Part shown: one piece after another, positions 25,616 through 38,200 of the stretch | How the letters are laid out: each line of letters begins with the position of its first letter | Position numbering within the stretch: the first letter of the stretch is position 1 | Source: CBDCVN01 sp965223045 | Lineage (GTDB): Bacteria > Deinococcota > Deinococci > Deinococcales > Trueperaceae | DNA: 64,000 nt | Reading direction: 5' to 3' | Assembly: GCA_965223045.1 (NCBI GenBank) | Contig: CBDCVN010000013.1 | Location: 1,612,001-1,676,000, forward strand | The notes under the pieces: model-generated | Databases searched by the model: none | What the model saw: only the letters and a program-made list of their open reading frames with translations | Told to the model about the DNA's origin: nothing | Translations under genes and position numbers: made by a program

Positions 25616-25633
25616 AATTCTTCATGAAGAATT
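25616..25633. repeat. 18-bp perfect palindrome
   Basis: AATTCTTCATGAAGAATT is its own reverse complement. Its arms (AATTCTT / AAGAATT) recur in inverted order in the palindrome at 25730-25745. Confidence 0.8.
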
Positions 25634-25729
25634 CTAATTGTCATGTGGGGTAGTAAGTTTGGTTTTAAGATGATAGTTATAAATTACATACAAATAGTGA
25701 TTTATCTATTAATTGTATACATTTCAATA

Positions 25730-25745
25730 AAGAATTTAAATTCTT
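25730..25745. repeat. 16-bp perfect palindrome
   Basis: AAGAATTTAAATTCTT is its own reverse complement and uses the same arm sequence as the palindrome at 25616-25633, about 100 bases away. Confidence 0.8.
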
Positions 25746-26234
25746 ACTGTGTGGGATTAAAGCTTCATGCCCAATTTGTAATGTACAGCAGGAATGGTGT
25801 CTCTCATTTCTGATCATAGCAAAAACACTCATAGTTGAGGAGTTAATACTTTTGTAAGCTTTGAATTGTTAAAATTCCCTTTGGATTTTAGTAAGTGCTT
25901 TATTGCTGCACTAATCCATAGCAGAAATAAAGTTACTGAAATCATCTCGTTAAGATTATAGTGACAAACCTAGATATCGTTTGAGCTCGCTACTAGAAAG
26001 TATTAGCCTTTGGAGGACTTAATTGTTTCAAGATTGCATTCCAAACTCAATATATACTTGACTTAAATGCTGTAGTTGAAGATAAAACCTATGCAGGCCG
26101 TGGCGTCTACATACCACCGAAGAAAAATGGAAAGACACCATAGCTTAATATAGGGAATCTAATAGGGGATTTTATTGTGTCTGCTACAGTTTTCTTGGTG
26201 AGATCTTTGTTTTATTATGATGCGGAGCTAAGGT

Positions 26235-29200
26235 ATGAACATAATGAAAAAGAAATTCTCCTGTACACAACTACTTTTCTTTACTGTAGCTGCTCTATTT
26301 ATTTCAATAACTTCCCTAGCAAATGCACAATTAATTTGCACTCCAGATGTTGGTGGGGTTAATGATACTACAGGAGGTACAAACTCTCAAAGCGATGTAA
26401 CTCGTCTTTGTATAGACGAAACCAATGCCCCTATCTCATACGATATACACCTAAGTTGGGATAATGCCTCTTTTTCTGGAGCTAATACTGGTGATGCTTG
26501 TGCTCTTTTTGATACTGATAGTAATGGCTTTATCAATTTTGCTTATTGTATAAGTGTTGGTGCTAAAGCAGGCGGTGGTGTGGAGTTGGAGGCTGGTCCT
26601 CTTCTTTATAGCTGTGATGCTAGTGCTCGTGATAGGTGCACCAATCCTGTATTAATTTCCAATGTTGGTATTAGCACTTGTGATTTATTACCTACTTATA
26701 AAGTATCTGTAGAACCCGAAGATCCTTTTACAGGTGGTAGTAATTATCCCAATGATACTATAGCTGTGTGTCGTGTAGATGCTAGTGTTATTCCTTTGGG
26801 GGCTTTACAAATTAATCTTTGCTCTTTTAATTCCCTACAACCCAATTCTAATTCGGTGGATTGTGTTGCCTATTTGGGTGGTGGCTTTATAAAAGTTGAA
26901 AAGATTGCCTACCCTGATGATTCTACTACAAGCAGCACAGCTTTTAACTTTAGCTTAACTGGCTCTGGAGATGAAGAGGGTAATACAGTTAATGTCAACG
27001 AATCCATATCTGTTAATGGTAATGATGTTTCCCCTAATCTTTCTGTTCCAGATTCTGTACCTACAGGAAGTTACTCTATAAGTGAAACTGTGCCAGCTAA
27101 TTGGAAGCTACTTAGTTCTTCCTGTGATGATGGTAGCTCGTCTTCTAACATAAATCATGAAATTTCTGGCATTGAGGTAGATTCTAGTGATTTTGTTACT
27201 TGTACCTTTACCAATATTGAGCTTGGCAGCATTACTATTATAAAACAAGCCACCCCTGCTGATGGCACTAATTTTAATTTTACTGCTACAGGCAGTGGAG
27301 TTAGTAACTTCACTCTTAAAAATGCTGAGAACCAAAGGTTTTTCAAACTGTCAGCAGGTACCTATACCATAACAGAGGACCCTAATAGTGACTTTGCTCT
27401 TACTAGTTTAAGTTGTCAAGGTGATGATGATAATGGCTCAATAATAGATTTGGCTAATCGTAAAGTCGATATTGATTTAGATATTGGAGAAGCTATTATA
27501 TGTACATTTAGTAATTCTCAAGGTGGACAAATAATAGTAGCGAAAGAGACTTTGCCAGATGGAGATAGCCAGACATTTAATTTTACAGGAGATATAACAG
27601 CAGCATTAACGGATGGAAATAGTTCAACAGCACTGTCAGTAGCAGCAGGGACATATACAGTAACAGAAACAGCAGTAGCAGGGTGGTCAATAAGTGATAT
27701 AACTTGTAATGATGGTAATAGTACAGGGGATACTGGTACAGGAGTAGCAACCTATAATGTAGAAGTAGGAGAAACAGTAACCTGTACGTATACCAACAAT
27801 AAAAACGGACAAATAATAGTAGCGAAAGAGACTTTGCCAGATGGAGATAGCCAGACATTTAATTTTACAGGAGATATAACAGCAGCATTAACGGATGGAA
27901 ATAGTTCAACAGCGCTGTCAGTAGCAGCAGGGACATATACAGTAACAGAAACAGCAGTAGCAGGGTGGTCAATAAGTGATATAACTTGTAATGATGGTAA
28001 TAGTACAGGGGATACTGGTACAGGAGTAGCAACCTATAATGTAGAAGTAGGAGAAACAGTAACCTGTACGTATACCAACAATAAAAACGGACAAATAATA
28101 GTAGCGAAAGAGACTTTGCCAGATGGAGATAGCCAGACATTTAATTTTACAGGAGATATAACAGCAGCATTAACGGATGGAAATAGTTCAACAGCGCTGT
28201 CAGTAGCAGCAGGGACATATACAGTAACAGAAACAGCAGTAGCAGGGTGGTCAATAAGTGATATAACTTGTAATGATGGTAATAGTACAGGGGATACTGG
28301 TACAGGAGTAGCAACCTATAATGTAGAAGTAGGAGAAACAGTAACCTGTACGTATACCAACAATAAAAACGGACAAATAATAGTAGCGAAAGAGACTTTG
28401 CCAGATGGAGATAGCCAGACATTTAATTTTACAGGAGATATAACAGCAGCATTAACGGATGGAAATAGTTCAACAGCGCTGTCAGTAGCAGCAGGGACAT
28501 ATACAGTAACAGAAACAGCAGTAGCAGGGTGGTCAATAAGTGATATAACTTGTAATGATGGTAATAGTACAGGGGATACTGGTACAGGAGTAGCAACCTA
28601 TAATGTAGAAGTAGGAGAAACAGTAACCTGTACCTATACAAATTTACTTTTAAACCCTAGTTTAGATTTAACTAAAACAGCAACACCAACGACGTATGCT
28701 GCAGTCAATGATGTAATAAGCTACTCTTACGAAGTAGAAAACACAGGGAATATAGCACTAGCAGGACCAGTAACGGTAACAGATGATAAAGCAACAGTAA
28801 GCTGCCCAGATGTCAATACAGTAGGAAACCTAGATACTAACCTAGATCCAGGTGAATCTATTACTTGTACAGCAAGCTACTCAATAGTCCAAGGTGATCT
28901 AAACAGTGGATCAGTAACAAATACAGCAACAGCAAGTGCAGATGGAACAGACTCAAATCAGGATGATGAAACAGTAACAGCAACGCAAGGGCCAGCATTA
29001 ACACTAGTAAAAACAGCAACACCAACGACGTATGCTGCAGTCAATGATGTAATAAGCTACTCTTACGAAGTAGAAAACACAGGGAATATAGCACTAGCAG
29101 GACCAGTAACGGTAACAGATGATAAAGCAACAGTAAGCTGCCCAGATGTCAATACAGTAGGAAACCTAGATACTAACCTAGATCCAGGTGAATCTATTAC

Positions 29201-32200
29201 TTGTACAGCAAGCTACTCAATAGTCCAAGGTGATCTAAACAGTGGATCAGTAACAAATACAGCAACAGCAAGTGCAGATGGAACAGACTCAAATCAGGAT
29301 GATGAAACAGTAACAGCAACGCAAGGGCCAGCATTAACACTAGTAAAAACAGCAACACCAACGACGTATGCTGCAGTCAATGATGTAATAAGCTACTCTT
29401 ACGAAGTAGAAAACACAGGGAATATAGCACTAGCAGGACCAGTAACGGTAACAGATGATAAAGCAACAGTAAGCTGCCCAGATGTCAATACAGTAGGAAA
29501 CCTAGATACTAACCTAGATCCAGGTGAATCTATTACTTGTACAGCAAGCTACTCAATAGTCCAAGGTGATCTAAACAGTGGATCAGTAACAAATACAGCA
29601 ACAGCAAGTGCAGATGGAACAGACTCAAATCAGGGTGATGAAACAGTAACAGCAACGCAAGGGCCAGCATTAACACTAGTAAAAACAGCAACACCAACGA
29701 CGTATGCTGCAGTCAATGATGTAATAAGCTACTCTTACGAAGTAGAAAACACAGGGAATATAGCACTAGCAGGACCAGTAACGGTAACAGATGATAAAGC
29801 AACAGTAAGCTGCCCAGATGTCAATACAGTAGGAAACCTAGATACTAACCTAGATCCAGGTGAATCTATTACTTGTACAGCAAGCTACTCAATAGTCCAA
29901 GGTGATCTAAACAGTGGATCAGTAACAAATACAGCAACAGCAAGTGCAGATGGAACAGACTCAAATCAGGATGATGAAACAGTAACAGCAACGCAAGGGC
30001 CAGCATTAACACTAGTAAAAACAGCAACACCAACGACGTATGCTGCAGTCAATGATGTAATAAGCTACTCTTACGAAGTAGAAAACACAGGGAATATAGC
30101 ACTAGCAGGACCAGTAACGGTAACAGATGATAAAGCAACAGTAAGCTGCCCAGATGTCAATACAGTAGGAAACCTAGATACTAACCTAGATCCAGGTGAA
30201 TCTATTACTTGTACAGCAAGCTACTCAATAGTCCAAGGTGATCTAAACAGTGGATCAGTAACAAATACAGCAACAGCAAGTGCAGATGGAACAGACTCAA
30301 ATCAGGATGATGAAACAGTAACAGCAACGCAAGGGCCAGCATTAACACTAGTAAAAACAGCAACACCAACGACGTATGCTGCAGTCAATGATGTAATAAG
30401 CTACTCTTACGAAGTAGAAAACACAGGGAATATAGCACTAGCAGGACCAGTAACGGTAACAGATGATAAAGCAACAGTAAGCTGCCCAGATGTCAATACA
30501 GTAGGAAACCTAGATACTAACCTAGATCCAGGTGAATCTATTACTTGTACAGCAAGCTACTCAATAGTCCAAGGTGATCTAAACAGTGGATCAGTAACAA
30601 ATACAGCAACAGCAAGTGCAGATGGAACAGACTCAAATCAGGATGATGAAACAGTAACAGCAACGCAAGGGCCAGCATTAACACTAGTAAAAACAGCAAC
30701 ACCAACGACGTATGCTGCAGTCAATGATGTAATAAGCTACTCTTACGAAGTAGAAAACACAGGGAATATAGCACTAGCAGGACCAGTAACGGTAACAGAT
30801 GATAAAGCAACAGTAAGCTGCCCAGATGTCAATACAGTAGGAAACCTAGATACTAACCTAGATCCAGGTGAATCTATTACTTGTACAGCAAGCTACTCAA
30901 TAGTCCAAGGTGATCTAAACAGTGGATCAGTAACAAATACAGCAACAGCAAGTGCAGATGGAACAGACTCAAATCAGGATGATGAAACAGTAACAGCAAC
31001 GCAAGGGCCAGCATTAACACTAGTAAAAACAGCAACACCAACGACGTATGCTGCAGTCAATGATGTAATAAGCTACTCTTACGAAGTAGAAAACACAGGG
31101 AATATAGCACTAGCAGGACCAGTAACGGTAACAGATGATAAAGCAACAGTAAGCTGCCCAGATGTCAATACAGTAGGAAACCTAGATACTAACCTAGATC
31201 CAGGTGAATCTATTACTTGTACAGCAAGCTACTCAATAGTCCAAGGTGATCTAAACAGTGGATCAGTAACAAATACAGCAACAGCAAGTGCAGATGGAAC
31301 AGACTCAAGTCAGGATGATGAAACAGTAACAGCAACGCAAGGGCCAGCATTAACACTAGTAAAAACAGCAACACCAACGACGTATGCTGCAGTCAATGAT
31401 GTAATAAGCTACTCTTACGAAGTAGAAAACACAGGGAATATAGCACTAGCAGGACCAGTAACGGTAACAGATGATAAAGCAACAGTAAGCTGCCCAGATG
31501 TCAATACAGTAGGAAACCTAGATACTAACCTAGATCCAGGTGAATCTATTACTTGTACAGCAAGCTACTCAATAGTCCAAGGTGATCTAAACAGTGGATC
31601 AGTAACAAATACAGCAACAGCAAGTGCAGATGGAACAGACTCAAATCAGGATGATGAAACAGTAACAGCAACGCAAGGGCCAGCATTAACACTAGTAAAA
31701 ACAGCAACACCAACGACGTATGCTGCAGTCAATGATGTAATAAGCTACTCTTACGAAGTAGAAAACACAGGGAATATAGCACTAGCAGGACCAGTAACGG
31801 TAACAGATGATAAAGCAACAGTAAGCTGCCCAGATGTCAATACAGTAGGAAACCTAGATACTAACCTAGATCCAGGTGAATCTATTACTTGTACAGCAAG
31901 CTACTCAATAGTCCAAGGTGATCTAAACAGTGGATCAGTAACAAATACAGCAACAGCAAGTGCAGATGGAACAGACTCAAATCAGGATGATGAAACAGTA
32001 ACAGCAACGCAAGGGCCAGCATTAACACTAGTAAAAACAGCAACACCAACGACGTATGCTGCAGTCAATGATGTAATAAGCTACTCTTACGAAGTAGAAA
32101 ACACAGGGAATATAGCACTAGCAGGACCAGTAACGGTAACAGATGATAAAGCAACAGTAAGCTGCCCAGATGTCAATACAGTAGGAAACCTAGATACTAA

Positions 32201-35200
32201 CCTAGATCCAGGTGAATCTATTACTTGTACAGCAAGCTACTCAATAGTCCAAGGTGATCTAAACAGTGGATCAGTAACAAATACAGCAACAGCAAGTGCA
32301 GATGGAACAGACTCAAATCAGGATGATGAAACAGTAACAGCAACGCAAGGGCCAGCATTAACACTAGTAAAAACAGCAACACCAACGACGTATGCTGCAG
32401 TCAATGATGTAATAAGCTACTCTTACGAAGTAGAAAACACAGGGAATATAGCACTAGCAGGACCAGTAACGGTAACAGATGATAAAGCAACAGTAAGCTG
32501 CCCAGATGTCAATACAGTAGGAAACCTAGATACTAACCTAGATCCAGGTGAATCTATTACTTGTACAGCAAGCTACTCAATAGTCCAAGGTGATCTAAAC
32601 AGTGGATCAGTAACAAATACAGCAACAGCAAGTGCAGATGGAACAGACTCAAATCAGGATGATGAAACAGTAACAGCAACGCAAGGGCCAGCATTAACAC
32701 TAGTAAAAACAGCAACACCAACGACGTATGCTGCAGTCAATGATGTAATAAGCTACTCTTACGAAGTAGAAAACACAGGGAATATAGCACTAGCAGGACC
32801 AGTAACGGTAACAGATGATAAAGCAACAGTAAGCTGCCCAGATGTCAATACAGTAGGAAACCTAGATACTAACCTAGATCCAGGTGAATCTATTACTTGT
32901 ACAGCAAGCTACTCAATAGTCCAAGGTGATCTAAACAGTGGATCAGTAACAAATACAGCAACAGCAAGTGCAGATGGAACAGACTCAAATCAGGATGATG
33001 AAACAGTAACAGCAACGCAAGGGCCAGCATTAACACTAGTAAAAACAGCAACACCAACGACGTATGCTGCAGTCAATGATGTAATAAGCTACTCTTACGA
33101 AGTAGAAAACACAGGGAATATAGCACTAGCAGGACCAGTAACGGTAACAGATGATAAAGCAACAGTAAGCTGCCCAGATGTCAATACAGTAGGAAACCTA
33201 GATACTAACCTAGATCCAGGTGAATCTATTACTTGTACAGCAAGCTACTCAATAGTCCAAGGTGATCTAAACAGTGGATCAGTAACAAATACAGCAACAG
33301 CAAGTGCAGATGGAACAGACTCAAATCAGGATGATGAAACAGTAACAGCAACGCAAGGGCCAGCATTAACACTAGTAAAAACAGCAACACCAACGACGTA
33401 TGCTGCAGTCAATGATGTAATAAGCTACTCTTACGAAGTAGAAAACACAGGGAATATAGCACTAGCAGGACCAGTAACGGTAACAGATGATAAAGCAACA
33501 GTAAGCTGCCCAGATGTCAATACAGTAGGAAACCTAGATACTAACCTAGATCCAGGTGAATCTATTACTTGTACAGCAAGCTACTCAATAGTCCAAGGTG
33601 ATCTAAACAGTGGATCAGTAACAAATACAGCAACAGCAAGTGCAGATGGAACAGACTCAAATCAGGATGATGAAACAGTAACAGCAACGCAAGGGCCAGC
33701 ATTAACACTAGTAAAAACAGCAACACCAACGACGTATGCTGCAGTCAATGATGTAATAAGCTACTCTTACGAAGTAGAAAACACAGGGAATATAGCACTA
33801 GCAGGACCAGTAACGGTAACAGATGATAAAGCAACAGTAAGCTGCCCAGATGTCAATACAGTAGGAAACCTAGATACTAACCTAGATCCAGGTGAATCTA
33901 TTACTTGTACAGCAAGCTACTCAATAGTCCAAGGTGATCTAAACAGTGGATCAGTAACAAATACAGCAACAGCAAGTGCAGATGGAACAGACTCAAATCA
34001 GGATGATGAAACAGTAACAGCAACGCAAGGGCCAGCATTAACACTAGTAAAAACAGCAACACCAACGACGTATGCTGCAGTCAATGATGTAATAAGCTAC
34101 TCTTACGAAGTAGAAAACACAGGGAATATAGCACTAGCAGGACCAGTAACGGTAACAGATGATAAAGCAACAGTAAGCTGCCCAGATGTCAATACAGTAG
34201 GAAACCTAGATACTAACCTAGATCCAGGTGAATCTATTACTTGTACAGCAAGCTACTCAATAGTCCAAGGTGATCTAAACAGTGGATCAGTAACAAATAC
34301 AGCAACAGCAAGTGCAGATGGAACAGACTCAAGTCAGGATGATGAAACAGTAACAGCAACGCAAGGGCCAGCATTAACACTAGTAAAAACAGCAACACCA
34401 ACGACGTATGCTGCAGTCAATGATGTAATAAGCTACTCTTACGAAGTAGAAAACACAGGGAATATAGCACTAGCAGGACCAGTAACGGTAACAGATGATA
34501 AAGCAACAGTAAGCTGCCCAGATGTCAATACAGTAGGAAACCTAGATACTAACCTAGATCCAGGTGAATCTATTACTTGTACAGCAAGCTACTCAATAGT
34601 CCAAGGTGATCTAAACAGTGGATCAGTAACAAATACAGCAACAGCAAGTGCAGATGGAACAGACTCAAATCAGGATGATGAAACAGTAACAGCAACGCAA
34701 GGGCCAGCATTAACACTAGTAAAAACAGCAACACCAACGACGTATGCTGCAGTCAATGATGTAATAAGCTACTCTTACGAAGTAGAAAACACAGGGAATA
34801 TAGCACTAGCAGGACCAGTAACGGTAACAGATGATAAAGCAACAGTAAGCTGCCCAGATGTCAATACAGTAGGAAACCTAGATACTAACCTAGATCCAGG
34901 TGAATCTATTACTTGTACAGCAAGCTACTCAATAGTCCAAGGTGATCTAAACAGTGGATCAGTAACAAATACAGCAACAGCAAGTGCAGATGGAACAGAC
35001 TCAAATCAGGATGATGAAACAGTAACAGCAACGCAAGGGCCAGCATTAACACTAGTAAAAACAGCAACACCAACGACGTATGCTGCAGTCAATGATGTAA
35101 TAAGCTACTCTTACGAAGTAGAAAACACAGGGAATATAGCACTAGCAGGACCAGTAACGGTAACAGATGATAAAGCAACAGTAAGCTGCCCAGATGTCAA

Positions 35201-38200
35201 TACAGTAGGAAACCTAGATACTAACCTAGATCCAGGTGAATCTATTACTTGTACAGCAAGCTACTCAATAGTCCAAGGTGATCTAAACAGTGGATCAGTA
35301 ACAAATACAGCAACAGCAAGTGCAGATGGAACAGACTCAAATCAGGATGATGAAACAGTAACAGCAACGCAAGGGCCAGCATTAACACTAGTAAAAACAG
35401 CAACACCAACGACGTATGCTGCAGTCAATGATGTAATAAGCTACTCTTACGAAGTAGAAAACACAGGGAATATAGCACTAGCAGGACCAGTAACGGTAAC
35501 AGATGATAAAGCAACAGTAAGCTGCCCAGATGTCAATACAGTAGGAAACCTAGATACTAACCTAGATCCAGGTGAATCTATTACTTGTACAGCAAGCTAC
35601 TCAATAGTCCAAGGTGATCTAAACAGTGGATCAGTAACAAATACAGCAACAGCAAGTGCAGATGGAACAGACTCAAATCAGGATGATGAAACAGTAACAG
35701 CAACGCAAGGGCCAGCATTAACACTAGTAAAAACAGCAACACCAACGACGTATGCTGCAGTCAATGATGTAATAAGCTACTCTTACGAAGTAGAAAACAC
35801 AGGGAATATAGCACTAGCAGGACCAGTAACGGTAACAGATGATAAAGCAACAGTAAGCTGCCCAGATGTCAATACAGTAGGAAACCTAGATACTAACCTA
35901 GATCCAGGTGAATCTATTACTTGTACAGCAAGCTACTCAATAGTCCAAGGTGATCTAAACAGTGGATCAGTAACAAATACAGCAACAGCAAGTGCAGATG
36001 GAACAGACTCAAATCAGGATGATGAAACAGTAACAGCAACGCAAGGGCCAGCATTAACACTAGTAAAAACGGTAACACCTAGTACAATAACAGAAGCAGG
36101 ACAGGTAATAAGCTATAACATAACAACGACAAATAATGGCAACACCACACTAAATAATGTAATAATCTCTGATCCTTTAATCCCCTCATTAACATGTACT
36201 AGTAATGGTAATAACTTTGCTAATGATGGAACAGAAAGCTTGCCAGTAGGAGAGTCAGTAACGTGCCAAGGGAATTACACTACTAACCAAACAGATATAG
36301 ATGCTGGAAATATAACCAATACAGCAAATGTAACAGCAACTACACCAAGTGGTACAACACTAACTGAAACAGGTACTGCAACAAGTACTGTAACTCAAAC
36401 AGCAGATATAATAATCGATAAAGACTCTAACGATGTAACCACCTTGACTCTAGGTGATACAATCACATACAGCTTTACACTGACCAATACCGGGAATGTA
36501 ACACTAAACTCAATAACCATAACAGACCCATTACCAAACCTGAGCACAATAACTTGTCCTCAAACAAGCCTAGAGCCAAATGAAAGCATGATGTGCACTG
36601 CTAGCTATGAAATAACCCAAGCAGATATAGATGCTGGGAACCTAACAAATACAGCAACAGTAAGTGCTAGTCCACCAAGTGGTAATCCTATTACTGCTAC
36701 AGATAGTGAAACCGTGCCACCAGATCAGGCACCAAATCTAGAGGTAATAAAAACGGTAACACCTAGTACAATAACAGAAGCAGGACAGGTAATAAGCTAT
36801 AACATAACAACGACAAATAATGGCAACACCACACTAAATAATGTAATAATCTCTGATCCTTTAATCCCCTCATTAACATGTACTAGTAATGGTAATAACT
36901 TTGCTAATGATGGAACAGAAAGCTTGCCAGTAGGAGAGTCAGTAACGTGCCAAGGGAATTACACTACTAACCAAACAGATATAGATGCTGGAAATATAAC
37001 CAATACAGCAAATGTAACAGCAACTACACCAAGTGGTACAACACTAACTGAAACAGGTACTGCAACAAGTACTGTAACTCAAACAGCAGATATAATAATC
37101 GATAAAGACTCTAACGATGTAACCACCTTGACTCTAGGTGATACAATCACATACAGCTTTACACTGACCAATACCGGGAATGTAACACTAAACTCAATAA
37201 CCATAACAGACCCATTACCAAACCTGAGCACAATAACTTGTCCTCAAACAAGCCTAGAGCCAAATGAAAGCATGATGTGCACTGCTAGCTATGAAATAAC
37301 CCAAGCAGATATAGATGCTGGGAACCTAACAAATACAGCAACAGTAAGTGCTAGTCCACCAAGTGGTAATCCTATTACTGCTACAGATAGTGAAACCGTG
37401 CCACCAGATCAGGCACCAAATCTAGAGGTAATAAAAACGGTAACACCTAGTACAATAACAGAAGCAGGACAGGTAATAAGCTATAACATAACAACGACAA
37501 ATAATGGCAACACCACACTAAATAATGTAATAATCTCTGATCCTTTAATCCCCTCATTAACATGTACTAGTAATGGTAATAACTTTGCTAATGATGGAAC
37601 AGAAAGCTTGCCAGTAGGAGAGTCAGTAACGTGCCAAGGGAATTACACTACTAACCAAACAGATATAGATGCTGGAAATATAACCAATACAGCAAATGTA
37701 ACAGCAACTACACCAAGTGGTACAACACTAACTGAAACAGGTACTGCAACAAGTACTGTAACTCAAACAGCAGATATAATAATCGATAAAGACTCTAACG
37801 ATGTAACCACCTTGACTCTAGGTGATACAATCACATACAGCTTTACACTGACCAATACCGGGAATGTAACACTAAACTCAATAACCATAACAGACCCATT
37901 ACCAAACCTGAGCACAATAACTTGTCCTCAAACAAGCCTAGAGCCAAATGAAAGCATGATGTGCACTGCTAGCTATGAAATAACCCAAGCAGATATAGAT
38001 GCTGGGAACCTAACAAATACAGCAACAGTAAGTGCTAGTCCACCAAGTGGTAATCCTATTACTGCTACAGATAGTGAAACCGTGCCACCAGATCAGGCAC
38101 CAAATCTAGAGGTAATAAAAACGGTAACACCTAGTACAATAACAGAAGCAGGACAGGTAATAAGCTATAACATAACAACGACAAATAATGGCAACACCAC

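Larger units (their letters stand above)
25500..26144 (+). pseudogene. Possible decayed transposase fragments
   Basis: Three disconnected frames read like pieces of a DDE transposase. Near 25496-25628 is a frame ending in HYEHHINSS; near 25756 is GLKLHAQFVMYSRNGVS, similar to the G-x-K-L-H segment of IS4/IS5-type enzymes; near 26063-26142 is VVEDKTYAGRGVYIPPKKNG, similar to the D-x-Y...IPPKK segment after the second catalytic Asp. The frames are interrupted by stops and shifts. The evidence is short-motif resemblance only. Confidence 0.3.
25347..26234 (+). other. 888-bp non-coding stretch with palindromes and possible transposase relics
   Basis: No intact gene was found. It contains a hairpin just after the SDR fusion (25371-25396), two perfect palindromes (25616-25633 and 25730-25745) and several short in-frame fragments that look like decayed transposase (see the pseudogene entry). 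The remainder is AT-rich spacer leading to the first giant gene. Confidence 0.5.

Noticed and set aside
26177..26362. 61-codon plus-strand frame overlapping the first giant gene
   Set aside because: It overlaps the signal peptide of the giant gene in another frame and has no supporting features.
27583..28641. Four identical minus-strand Leu/Tyr-rich frames
   Set aside because: They repeat with the 282-bp array and are antisense shadows of the SpaA-like domains.
28674..36070. CRISPR or satellite interpretation of the regular repeats
   Set aside because: Units are adjoining with no variable spacers, are a multiple of three, and run in one continuous open frame, so they are protein-domain repeats.
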